A model generated the notes under the pieces. The model ran no database searches. It was not told the origin of the DNA and saw only the letters and a program-made list of their open reading frames with translations. The position numbers and the translations under genes are program-made. Of a stretch of DNA of 64,000 nucleotides, positions 33,448-43,595 are shown piece after piece. The stretch spans positions 1,364,001-1,428,000 of the forward strand of contig CP087206.1 in the NCBI GenBank assembly GCA_020912385.1, written 5' to 3'. This DNA is from Neofusicoccum parvum. Lineage: Eukaryota; Ascomycota; Dothideomycetes; Botryosphaeriales; Botryosphaeriaceae. Position 1 is the first letter of the stretch; every line of letters begins with the position of its first letter.

Positions 33448-36381
33448 CTACATGATTAGGTCTGTCTGTCTGTCTTCGACCACCGGTTCTTGACTGTCAA
33501 CATTCTGGATACCTGAGTAGGTACTGACACGGAAATTCTGGAGAAAAGCGTCAGATGGTGTTATCTCCACGGAGGGGATTCTCGAGCATTTGTCTTGAAC
33601 ATACTTGTTGGAAAGGATCGTCGAACATGTTTCTGAATTCTTCAAGATCAGGGTATGAATTCTCAGCATTGAAACCACCAGACGGCGAAGTGAATGCTTG
33701 GGATTCTGCCATCCCGTTGAACGCACTGAATGCGCCGGAGGTGAAGTCAGCCTGCTGGAAAGACAAGGGTAGTGGTGGGAAAGCCAAGCTGATAGAGTCA
33801 GGAGACTGTCCGTTATCAGCCATCTGTTGAGGAAATCCAGTTGATGGAAGAAAACCGCTATCGGTCGGTTCCACCAGCTGGTTCGCGGCGTTTTTTTGCT
33901 GATCTTGGTAGGACGGTGTGTCCCCATGTCTTCCAGCTTTACCTGCGTGCTCGCCACCGTCACCAATCTCCGTCTGATCCGAATATGCCGGCTCGCGGAT
34001 ATCCAAGATTGATTTTGACTTATCATGGCTCCCTTTTTGGATGTTTGTTTGTGCGGTCTCAAGACGGCTTGCAAAGCGCGATGCCAGGTTTCCGTTGGGA
34101 TCTGCGGATCCGGTGTAGTGTTCGCCGCTCCAGCGCCGGGATATATCGCGGAGCAATATTACAGCGCTGGAGACGTCGCTTGTGAAGGGCTGTGCATGAT
34201 GCGCGGAATGAGCTGTTATCATCAGCGCGTCTTCCGGGATCGAAAGTCGCATGTTATAGCACGCTCACTATGGGCCACTTACCCAGTAAAACGCGGCCAG
34301 CAATAAACAGGCAGAATGAAAATTGTGGGTTGGTGATACCATTACTGGCTCGCAAATACTCTTTGGCAATCATAATGATCTCTTTGGCGGCCGCAAGGCA
34401 GGTCTGAGCCGACGTTGACGAAGGAAGCGTTGCAGAGTGTCGACTCAACTGCTTAGCAGGGTATGCGATGCTCTGGTGGAGCTGGATCACGGCTGCATTG
34501 TGTGTGATATGAGCCAATGTCATGTTTGGATCCATGTTACCGTCGTCATTCAAAGTGCAAGCCGTGCGCCACTTGGGTGGAAGAAACAGCCTCCACCTGT
34601 GCTTCATTAGCGACCTTGCAAAATAACTCAGAGTGATAGGCTCACTTCACGAGCCTCAAGTCAAGCTCCTTGAATCTCATTAACCAGATTTGAATACTCT
34701 GTGAGTTGCTGAAGTTGATGCCGTGCTGGAGGAAGAACTTTGTGACTAAGTTCAGACTTTCGGTAGCTTCAATACAGAAAGCAAAGCCGCCAATTGAATC
34801 AACCTCGTCCTCGCTGGCCGAATGGCGCTCACTGGTGGGAGTGATGCCTTGATGGGAAGGAGCTGTATTCTCGCCGATACCGAAATATGGGGTGTTGACA
34901 GGAGTTCCAGCTTCCCAGATTGCGCCCTCACATGGCAGACGCCGACGCACGTCGTTGCTGGTCAAGCTGTTGTTCCATCTACGTAGATTGAGGAAGTTAA
35001 GTGCTCAGTATATACAAATTTCACTGGCAAAAGATGCTTACCCTGTCCCAATGCTACAAAAGCGGTCCATGAGGAAGACGTTCCAGAAGATACGCCTGCG
35101 CTCTTCGGATTCCACCCAGGTGTTGGCGTGACTGAGGAATGCCATTCGACGGAATAAGTACTCGTTATTTTGTCTTGATGTATCCTCCCCGCCGTCCTCG
35201 ACACTGAGCTGAAGTTGCTCAACAGACCTGGTCAAGGAATTGACAACGCTCCAAGCCATGGGGCCACGACCGCCGCCTATCTAGTCTCACGTGTCAATAC
35301 GTTGAGAGATATCATCAGGAATAAGAGGAGTACTGACAATGTCAAATGCAACTATCACCAGTGCTTGGAGATTCTGAACAGTAACGGTCTCCATGCTTTG
35401 GAGGATGACAGTGTGGCGGCATTTTGTGCAGAGGTCTTTGAGATCGGCACGCTTCGTAAAATAAGGATCCGTGCTGAACCGGGCACACACGCTGAGTATT
35501 GCGTGGAATATGGACGTAAGTCTGGTCTGCTTTTTTTGGTTCTTCATATCTTCTCGGAATGACCGAACATGGAGAACTGGGATCCAAGGGTGAAGGCGTA
35601 GAAAATAGAGATCCACCAGGTTCTTTAACACGTCCTGCGGAGGCAATAATGGATCAGAGGCGGACAGGAATGACGCGGATGCGGCCTTTCCACCATCCTC
35701 GTTTCCCGTGCGTGGCCTCTTTGTTGATGTGTTTATAGAAGGACCAGGCACGGATCCCCCGGAATCATCTGAGTGCGAGTGCTCAGCGATGCTGATGAGT
35801 TTCCTCTTTAAGTCCTGACCGTTGGCTGAGAGACTCGAGTCATTCTCACCAGAATCAGGCAGCAAAGACGGGTCTCCTTGGTCCTGGAATGCACGCTCCA
35901 AAAGAGGGCGTAGAAGTATCCCCTGGCCGAGAAACATTTGTTCAAGTGTGGCTTGTTTCCCTTAGTACAGTACATACAGCCACCGCATTGGCTGAATTCA
36001 AGAAACTTACAAAGACGTTGGCTGAGCGATTCTATAGCACCTGTTCGGAGGCCTGGGCGAAGCCTGGACTCGTCATAGACACACTCCAAGCCTGCGCTTA
36101 GTCGTCAACTCAATTCTCCCTGCCGTCGAGGCACGACAGACCTGCATTATCGCACTGAGAGCATGGTTGTTGCCGCGTGCATTTTGCTTTACGTTTCCTA
36201 CAGCTTTGGCATCTGGGCGAATTTCGTCTTGCATCAGTCCTGGGCAGGTCAATGATAGTCCATGGACGTACGCAGGCCCAGCGTCTCTTCCTTCAGAGAC
36301 GTTCTCCTCGTCTTGATTTTGCCATTGACGCTTGTCGCTGCTCGTGGAGGCCTTTCCTGACTCTGAATTTGAATTACGCAT
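33448..36381 (-). CDS. Zn(II)2Cys6 transcription factor with fungal-specific TF domain
   Basis: Probable pathway regulator of the surrounding cluster. The Zn cluster is split by an intron and reads C-x2-C-x6-C-x5-C-x2-C-x6-C (RCQSCRKRKAKC, then TRQQPCSQC, then GLEC), followed by linker VYDESRLRPGLR. The middle has the PF04082 domain ([62 protein letters not shown]). Start MRNSNSESG at 36381. About eight introns are required: near 36228-36271, 36092-36141, 35955-36012, 35284-35341, 34981-35042, 34595-34643, 34214-34283 and 33541-33607. The last donor/acceptor pair extends the protein past a stop at 33551 to 33448. Length is about 820 residues. Exon edges 3 and 7 are least certain. Confidence 0.88.
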
Positions 36382-36950
36382 TGGTCCCTTGTCGCTGCCG
36401 TTACAGCTTGCGCATTGGAGATGTGAACTGCTTTTGCGTAACCCTGGCAGGCCTGAGTAACGTTATTGAAGCAGCAAAGAATTGTGGACCCAAGCAAGAT
36501 GTTCGCTGACGTCCTTTGCAAGGGCTTAAAGGATCTATGTGCATGGAGAAAGCCTTTGTCTAAGTGTAACCGGGTCTGCGCGTTCGCGGCTACACGGGAA
36601 AATTACCTACTCAATCTGCGGGGCCCCACAATGTGGCTGGGACGAAAGAGAGCCGTGGGATGTTGCGGTACTCCTGGCGTCATTTGCCATTTCAGTTTTG
36701 AGAATAGGCTCTGTTAATCTGACGATCATTTCCCGCCATGTTGAGGCCATTCAAGGGTTGAGCAAGGCAGGCGGCGTTCGGGGCATCTCCCGGAGGGGTT
36801 CCGGAGACAATTGTACCACCAGTCGCGGGGTCGTCGGGATTGACCCGTCGTGCCGTCGGGCACCCCGCACTTATATGCGACCCTCGACGCGACGCCCCAA
36901 AAGGTAACAGTTTGTGTTGGTACCAATTTGCCCAGCGGAGATCACGAATC
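36382..36950. promoter_or_regulatory. Divergent promoter, regulator / aldo-keto reductase
   Basis: 569 bp between two divergent starts. GC-rich patches at about 36775-36860 carry several CGG triplets. No gene seen; it may serve both the transcription factor and the reductase. Confidence 0.4.
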
Positions 36951-38308
36951 ATGCCGGATACTCGAGATATCAAAATGGAATACACCCGGTAAGTGTACAA
37001 TCACGTGATCTGACAGAAGCGACTGATCGTATCGGGCCAGGTTGGGGAAGACCGGGTTGAAAGTTTCCAAGGTAATTCTGGGGTGTATGTCCTATGGCAA
37101 TAGCAAGGTAATTAGAGCCTTGATATGACGACTCGAAGCGTGTCTGAGATAATTGTGCCAGTGGGAAGGGTCTCCGTGGATCTTGGACGAGGAAGAGTCG
37201 TTGAGGCTCATCAAGAAGGCATACGATATTGGGATCAATACCTGGGTAAGTGCGGCATCAACAAATCCCTGCAGAGGGGCAACAATTGACGCGCATCCCT
37301 GGGGATAGGATACCGCTGATACTTACTCAAACGGCCGGTCCGAGGAGATCTTGGGAAAGGCGCTGAAAGAATTCAACATACCCAGGAGCAAGGTAATGGA
37401 CCGTCGTGCTGTGAAACCACCGTGCCACGTGCTGACCAGGCCGTTCTGAGTGCAGGTGGTCATCATGACCAAGGTCTATGCCTTGGTGCTTGAGGGCGAG
37501 GACAGCCGACCCAAGCCAGTGAACGACGGCATATACGTCAACCAGATCGGGCTCTCGAGAAAGCACATATTCGATGCTGTGGATGCAAGCCTGAGAAGGC
37601 TTGGCACCGATTACATTGGTATGCTGGATGCGTCCGTGCAGGCAGGTCTGTATGCTGACTCAGTGGTAGACGTGTTGCAAACCCACCGGCTGGACCACGA
37701 GACCGAGCCAGAGGAAATCATGGAAGCGCTCCATGATGTGGTCAAGAGCGGAAAGGTGCGGTACATCGGAGGAAGTACCATGTACACGTGGGAGTTCGCG
37801 CGGCTGCAGACAATCGCACTGGTGAACCGGTGGACGCCGTTCGTGGCGATGCAAGGTAAGGACGTTCTACACGTGCCCGGCAACCCACTCACGCAGGCCA
37901 GGATTCTACAATCTGCTGTACCGAGAAGAGGAACGTGAAATGAACCCGTTCTGCAAAGCAACGGGAGTGGGGCTGATTCCATGGTCTCCTCTCGGTCGAG
38001 GGCTGCTGGCACGTCCGCGGGGCCAATCGTCATCCCGCGGGGCAGTGGATGACAGGACCCAGAGGTGGTTTGCGGACACCAACCCGGTCATCATCGACCG
38101 CGTCGAGCAGGTTGCTGCGGCGAAGAAGGCAAGCATGGCAGCGGTGGCCACGGCATGGGTGATCGCGAAAGGCTGCTGCCCAATAATCGGGCTGTCCAAA
38201 GAGTCGCAGCTGGACGGCTTGGTGGAGGCGCTCCACGTGGAGTTGACGGACGAAGAGATGAAGTTCCTGGAGGAAGAGTACAGGCCGCTCGAAATGACGG
38301 GGATTTGA
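36951..38308 (+). CDS. Aldo-keto reductase
   Basis: NADPH-dependent carbonyl reductase of a common fungal AKR group (versiconal-hemiacetal-acetate-reductase-like). Seven exons keep frame to 342 residues: 36951-36988, 37041-37107, 37162-37245, 37309-37392, 37456-37618, 37670-37855 and 37902-38308. The tetrad is visible: Asp and Tyr in DTADTYSNG, Lys in VVIMTKVY, and His in [20 protein letters not shown] and [12 protein letters not shown] follow, and the cofactor-binding stretch near the C-terminus contains GLSKESQL. It is transcribed away from the regulator and in line with the SDR 375 bp downstream. A role in reducing a sugar-acid aldehyde from the cluster's pathway is possible but unproven. 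Confidence 0.92.
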
Positions 38309-38683
38309 GACATTGTAGAGATAGAGATAGAGCACGAATGAAGAACAACCTCGCCGAGTTGGAGCGATTCGAAGCACGTGCGGACGGCTGGTGGATGACG
38401 TCAGCAGCGGACAGTGGACGCGTGAGCGCGTCCCTCAGCCGCGTCCCTTCCTCGGCGGGCGGGCACATTGCTCTCAACGACACTCCACCCCTCTTGAGCC
38501 TGCGGACGATAAGCTGCACGGCCAATCTCCCGCTGGGTGCCCTCCCCCGCCCTCGTCCCACGCATAGCCCAGCCATGACGTCCGGTGCGGGGTTCGGTGC
38601 TGGATTTGCCAACCCCGAGGCGGCATTTTCGCCTGCTGCTTCTCCCCCAATGTTCCTTCGGCTCTCTTCATACACGTAGCATC
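38309..38683. other. Spacer between aldo-keto reductase and SDR
   Basis: 375 bp between two plus-strand genes, presumably terminator of the first and promoter of the second. Nothing else seen. Confidence 0.5.
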
Positions 38684-39518
38684 ATGGATGGGAAAGTTGT
38701 TGCACTCACCGGCGGCGCCCAAGGTATCGGCTTTGAGACCGCCAAGCTGCTTGTTTCTCGCGGGGCCAAAGTCTCAGTCGGAGACATAGACGAAGCCAAG
38801 CTCGTCAGCGCCGAGCAGCATTTCAAAGACGCGGGCACACACGACAGAGTCCGCTTCCAAAAGTTGAACGTTGCTGACCCGAAGGACGTTGGCAACTGGA
38901 TCAGGAGCACCACTGAATGGGCTGGCCAGCAGCTGGACGCGGCTGTCAATGCTGCTGGCATCAATTGCTCTGAATCCGGAGAGGCCACTGTTGCTGAGAC
39001 AACCGACGAGCGCTGGGACATCCTGCTTCAGGTCAACCTCTCGGTAAGTCACGCTGCCTCGTTGGCTCTTGTTGCCTGCTCATGCGCTCCAGGGTGTGTT
39101 CTACTGCCTCCGCTCCGAACTCAACAACATCAAAGACGGAGGCAGCATTGTCTGCGTTGCAAGTGTCCAAGGCCTCCTTGGCTTCCCGACCTCAGCCGCC
39201 TATGCCGCCACTAAACACGGCGTTATTGGTCTAGTCAGGAGTGCCGCAAAAGAAAACGGAGAAAGAAACGTACGAGTCAACGCTGTCGCACCGTACGCCT
39301 CCCATATAGCGAATCTTAAATGCGATTACTGATCCAGAGACAGTGGCGCGATTGACACAAGAATGGTGCTCGAAAAGGACCGCACGGATATCCGGACACC
39401 GATAAAGCGCATAGGAAAGCCCGAGGAGGTTGCTCATCTCGTCAGCTTCTTGCTGAGCGACGAGGCCGCCTTCATAACTGGGGCGACTTATTCTATTGAT
39501 GGGGGCTGGGCGTGCTAA
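38684..39518 (+). CDS. Short-chain dehydrogenase/reductase, cluster member
   Basis: Exons 38684-39043, 39093-39292 and 39344-39518 give 244 residues with all classical SDR marks: TGGAQGIG at 9-16, NAAG, catalytic Ser144 (VASVQG), Tyr157 and Lys161 (YAATK), and the C-terminal [33 protein letters not shown]. The acidic residue after beta-2 (VGDID) suggests NAD rather than NADP. SDRs of this type include the reductases that convert 4-deoxy-5-keto-uronate (DEHU) to 2-keto-3-deoxy-gluconate in alginate users, and also many unrelated sugar and steroid dehydrogenases. Context favours the first; sequence alone does not decide. Confidence 0.93.
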
Positions 39519-39856
39519 CCGTTGATGAATGAATGCTTCCTCTACTCGCATTTGAATATCTGCCCAAGGCCTCGGACTTCATCGTCACTTGAGTATGTAG
39601 TCGGCAGAATTTTTACCCTTAAGCCCCAGCTTGCACGGCTGTGTTTACTCGCTGTACCAGTAAAGTGTCTCGTCGGATAATGACCTCGACGCACACGTCT
39701 GAAACACCGCGTGGTTGCTACATTCCAGAAAGGAGTGTCTCAAACGTACGTGAGGTCAGTTCATTATTACCTCCTTCAGCATCCCCGCGATGCTGAGCGC
39801 TTGGCCTAACCCTCCATGATCTTTTTAGGCTATTGGTGATCTCTTTGCCAAGTAGA
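39519..39856. other. Short intergenic
   Basis: 338 bp between the SDR and the small membrane-protein gene. No feature recognised. Confidence 0.5.
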
Positions 39857-40345
39857 ATGAGCAGCATGGTCGCCGTAGCTATCCTATCTCCTTCCAAGAA
39901 AAGCAGCGCTTCCTCTCATCAACGAACACTTGTTCCTCAATTCATCCGCCGCAACAAAATATACAACCAAACAAAGGATCACGCCCTATCCGCTGCCGAG
40001 GCGGCAGGTGTTGCAGTCGTCCTTCTCGTCATCTTTGGGATTGGTGTTGGTCTGGTCCTCTACCGTCAAAAACAAGATGCAACCCGACAGCTTACCGTTG
40101 AGGCCTCTCGAAAGCGCGCCAAAAAGCAGCCATCCGCTCGAAAGGACGCGAAGCCGTCGTCAAGGAGACCACAGGTATTGCCACCCATACATCAGCCTCG
40201 CGACAGCGACGCGCAACCGTCATACCTTCGATTCTGGACCGAGCCGCCACCACGGGTAGGAGCCATGTTCAGCAGAGATGGCATTACGATGGGGTCGATC
40301 TGCGGGTGCGATGAGTGCTTGACAATTATGGACGGTCTACCTTGA
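39857..40345 (+). CDS. Small single-pass membrane protein, unknown
   Basis: A 162-residue protein not recognised as any family. One transmembrane segment (AAGVAVVLLVIFGIGVGLVLY, about residues 42-62) is preceded by a basic, Ser-rich N-terminus and followed by a strongly basic stretch (RKRAKKQPSARKDAKPSSRR). That fits the C-terminal part on the cytoplasmic side. It ends with a short segment containing CGCDEC. The first ATG in the open frame (39857) was used. It could be longer with an upstream exon. Whether it is expressed is uncertain. Confidence 0.5.
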   Translation: MSSMVAVAILSPSKKSSASSHQRTLVPQFIRRNKIYNQTKDHALSAAEAAGVAVVLLVIFGIGVGLVLYRQKQDATRQLTVEASRKRAKKQPSARKDAKPSSRRPQVLPPIHQPRDSDAQPSYLRFWTEPPPRVGAMFSRDGITMGSICGCDECLTIMDGLP

Positions 40346-40701
40346 ATACTGAAGCAATTGGTAGTGCTGGGTTTGCAAGATGTTCTTATACGTTATAGGG
40401 TGGTGGTAGATCATGGCAACATAAATTATCAGTACACAGGAAGCTGAAGCTTTCGTCCAGACACAAGTACACTAGAATGTGCAGAAAAGCCCGGAATGCA
40501 CGGATGCCCCGACTCTTCACCCCCTGATCTTTGGACGGCAAAGAATGTATCGTACATCAAGTGGTTGTCTCTTTTCATGTGATGGCAGCATTTCCTGATT
40601 GGTGTTAGTCTTGGCGCTCCGCATATGGAGCGCAGGTCGCCGGCAACTCGTGCTCCACCCCCCGCCGCTCTACCACCCTCAGTCGCAAGCACCCGAGCGA
40701 C
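40346..40701. other. Intergenic upstream of G-patch gene
   Basis: 356 bp; AT-rich then GC-rich toward the G-patch start. No feature recognised. Confidence 0.5.
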
Positions 40702-41400
40702 ATGAGCGCCAGCGATGACGAGACCTACACGATACCGATAAAAGACCAGCGTTACTTCGGCGCCGGCCTCAAGCGCAAGCGCGTCAACTTCGTCCCGGCC
40801 TCCTCGCCTGCTACTCCGCAGCCCGGCGCCTCCGGCGATGGCCCCTCAGCCAGCGATCTATACCTATCCATAATCGGCGGTGGCAAGAAGCCAGAAGCTG
40901 CGCGGAGCGGCGGTAGCAGCAGCGGCACCAGTCAAGCGCCATCGACGCCAGAAGCCGACGCCGCCACCGCTGCTGTCTCCGCGCCCGCCTCCCCCGCGGC
41001 GGCCGCGACGTGCGAGGTCTGCAAGCTACCTCTGGCCGACGGCCACGAAAGCAGCCTGGCACACCAGGTGTGCCTTAAGCATTCTCACCCGCCGTCGGCG
41101 ATCGAGCGCGGCAGGAAGGGGCTGTCGTTCCTGAAGGCGCACGGCTGGGATCCGGACAGCAGGAAGGGATTGGGGAAGGGTGGGGAGGGCATCCTGCACC
41201 CGATCAAGCTGAAGGAGAAGAAGGACACGGTGGGTTTGGGCATGTACGTGCCGAAGGGCTCGGCGCCGCCGCCGAAGGTGGAGAAGTTGAGTGCGAAGCA
41301 GGTGCGGAAGAACGAGGAGCAGGGCAAGAAGCGGAAGGAGCAGCTGCAGAGGCTGTTTTACTCCAACGACGACGTCCTTCGTTTTCTCGGCGAAGGGTAG
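40702..41400 (+). CDS. G-patch domain protein (GPANK1-like region)
   Basis: Intronless, 232 residues. A Ser/Ala-rich N-terminal half is followed by a possible zinc-binding Cys/His region (CEVCKLPLADGHESSLAHQVC, with HQVCLKHSH). A G-patch-like glycine motif follows (GLSFLKAHGWDPDSRKGLG, about residues 139-157, continuing to GLGMYVP). The tail is basic and coiled (KQVRKNEEQGKKRKEQLQRL). The layout matches the C-terminal part of metazoan GPANK1 and its fungal relatives. G-patch proteins bind RNA or activate DEAH helicases; the partner here is unknown. Nuclear location is expected from the basic tail. Confidence 0.85.
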   Translation: MSASDDETYTIPIKDQRYFGAGLKRKRVNFVPASSPATPQPGASGDGPSASDLYLSIIGGGKKPEAARSGGSSSGTSQAPSTPEADAATAAVSAPASPAAAATCEVCKLPLADGHESSLAHQVCLKHSHPPSAIERGRKGLSFLKAHGWDPDSRKGLGKGGEGILHPIKLKEKKDTVGLGMYVPKGSAPPPKVEKLSAKQVRKNEEQGKKRKEQLQRLFYSNDDVLRFLGEG

Positions 41401-41764
41401 AGCGGCACAGCGGGCTGTGTGGGTGCTCGGGGATTGGAATCGCAAAGGCGGCGGCGGCGGCGTCTGGGAGAAACCGGAGCGGGCCTGAGGCATGACACAT
41501 TGCGGGGCTTATTTCCTCGCAACACCGATGTTCGGCGCATAGTCCCCTCGCGGGGCGTTTCTATCAGTAATGCCTAGAGAAGATCCGTGAATGGGGAAGG
41601 CAGTTTCTCAACAGATGGCGTGGGGCCATGCACTGCGCAAGGGCTTGGCGGGGACGGAGTTGTTGAACCTATCATCTGCAGCGTGACGCAACATTTCCAC
41701 CGCGGCAGCTGCAGCCTTCCCGGCTTCCATCAGTGGAGCTCTCCCTCGCTCAACACCAACAGCC
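41401..41764. other. Intergenic upstream of TMEM19-like gene
   Basis: 364 bp. An open frame continues upstream from the TMEM19-like gene, but the first family-like residues start at the ATG at 41765. Confidence 0.5.
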
Positions 41765-42906
41765 ATGAAGCCCGTCGTAGCCGTCCCGGCGACCGCGGCG
41801 TTGGTCTACCGGGCCTGGTCGCGCAACTCGTTGACACCCGTTGGCATCGTCGTTGCCGCCGCCACAGCTGTCGCCCACGCCCTGCACCCGTGGAGCGTCT
41901 TTTTCGCGCTCTTGGTCGTCTTCTTCCTGACCGGCACCGCTGCCACCAAGGTAACCCTGACCTCTGGTACCCTACGCCCCGCGTACAGCTACTGACAGCT
42001 GTCCCGCAGGTCAAGCACGATGTGAAAGCCCGCCTCACCCAGTCCTCGTCCGGCGCGTCCGGCGGCGAAGGCCCGCGAACCCACGTCCAAGTCCTCGCAA
42101 ACTCAATCGTCGCCTCCGTCCTCATCCTGCTCCACACATGGCAGCTGTCCGCGTCCGAAAAGTCAAAGACGGAATGCTGGGCTCCCTCGAGCGACCTGGC
42201 CGTCGTTGGCATAGTCGCGAACTACGCCGCCGTGGCCGCTGACACACTCTCGTCCGAGCTGGGCATCCTGTCCAAATCGCCGCCTCGTCTCATCACCGCG
42301 CCCTGGCGCGTCGTTCCGCCCGGCACGAACGGCGGTGTCACGCTGGCCGGCCTCCTCGCTGGCTCTCTGGGCGCATTCATCATCTCCCTGACATCTGTCG
42401 CGCTTCTGCCCTTTTGCAGCGAGTGGGACGTCTCCGCAAAGGGTGTGTCCGTTGGAGCTATGACACTCGTTGGCCTCTCGGGCTCGCTGCTTGATTCGCT
42501 CCTCGGAGCTCTTCTCCAGGCTAGTGTGGTCGACGTGCGAACCGGCAAGGTCGTCGAGGGCGAAGGCGGCCGGAAGGTGCCTGTTCACAGCGCTGGCTCG
42601 TTGCATATGAAGCAGCGCGCCAAGGTGCGCAGTGCCGTCGTGTCGCATGAGCAAGGCGCTGCAAGCGTGGCCGCCTCATCTGGCGTCGATGCTGGCTCCC
42701 CGGCGAAGTTGAGGGCTGGCGAGAAAGCGGGGAGCATCCTGCCAGAAGAGGGCAAGCACCAGGAGAGCAGGAGGGTGGAGACTGGACGAGATATTCTGAG
42801 TAACAACGGAGTCAACCTTCTCATGGCTGCTTCCGCAAGCGTGGCTGCCATGGTGGGCGCCTCGCTAGTGTGGGGCATTCCTCTGTCTAGTATCTTCGTA
42901 GCTTGA
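41765..42906 (+). CDS. TMEM19 / DUF92 integral membrane protein
   Basis: Polytopic membrane protein of 360 residues from exons 41765-41950 and 42010-42906 (59-nt intron). The first hydrophobic segments are LTPVGIVVAAATAVAHAL and WSVFFALLVVFFLTGTAATK. The DUF92 core follows, with AAVAADTLSSELGIL, RVVPPGTNGGVTLAGLLAGSLGAF, GLSGSLLDSLLGALLQ, and a last helix in the C-terminus preceded by SNNGVNLLMA. Family members include human TMEM19 and plant phytyl-phosphate kinase VTE6, so a polyprenyl-phosphate-related role is possible; the fungal function is not known. A low-complexity loop precedes the last helix. Confidence 0.9.
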
Positions 42907-43595
42907 AAGGCTGGAATGTAGACTTTTTTTTTTTCGTTCCTCAATGTGCAAGATGGAAACAAACCGCGGAACTGGTTCATCGCTTGGTCTGCCTGTCTGA
43001 GGTATTGTATGTGTACCAGAACATACAACCGTTTCCACTGTGCGGATCAGCAACTTTGTATCGGTATGAAGAGGGATGTTGCAACATGATCGCAGCTGTG
43101 CGTCGACTCGCGCTAGTAATCCATTTCGTGCTGGACATCTAATTCAGTTACAATCCAGTCAAGCTAGCCAGGTATTTGTTGAGAACTTGGATGCCAGCTG
43201 CCTATCGATGGTTCTGATTGCGTGACTGGTTCTCTCGGATCCCTGAAGCTCACAAGGAGTTTGATCTCTGGAGACAAGTGCTTCAACTCTCCATGTACAC
43301 AAGCAAGAGAAGGCTAGCTATCAAGCGCCAACAAGGAAAGCAGAATGCAAGATCTTGATCCAAAACATGCATTTGTCTATCGTTCTTAGCGCCAGTGTAG
43401 ACCTAATTAAAACCTCATGACCATCGAACAATTCTGGTGACTACCCTCTGTTCTTAAAACATGGCGCCTAGATGCAAACAAAGGCTCGCATGCAACCCAT
43501 TCCATGCCGCCATCTCAGCATCCCGTAGGCTCGTTAAGCTAATAAAGAGAAACATCAATCCACTCCAAAGAACCCACCACTGGTATATTTTACAC
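42907..43595. other. Convergent intergenic, TMEM19-like / acl2
   Basis: 689 bp of AT-richer DNA between two converging genes, with a T-run at about 42921-42933 just after the TMEM19-like stop. No gene seen. Confidence 0.5.

Noticed and set aside
24514..39518. A secondary-metabolite biosynthetic cluster
   Set aside because: No polyketide synthase, NRPS, terpene cyclase or DMAT gene; the enzymes are carbohydrate-active and small reductases.
41730..42654. Minus-strand open frames across the TMEM19-like gene
   Set aside because: Antisense shadows of a well-supported coding region.
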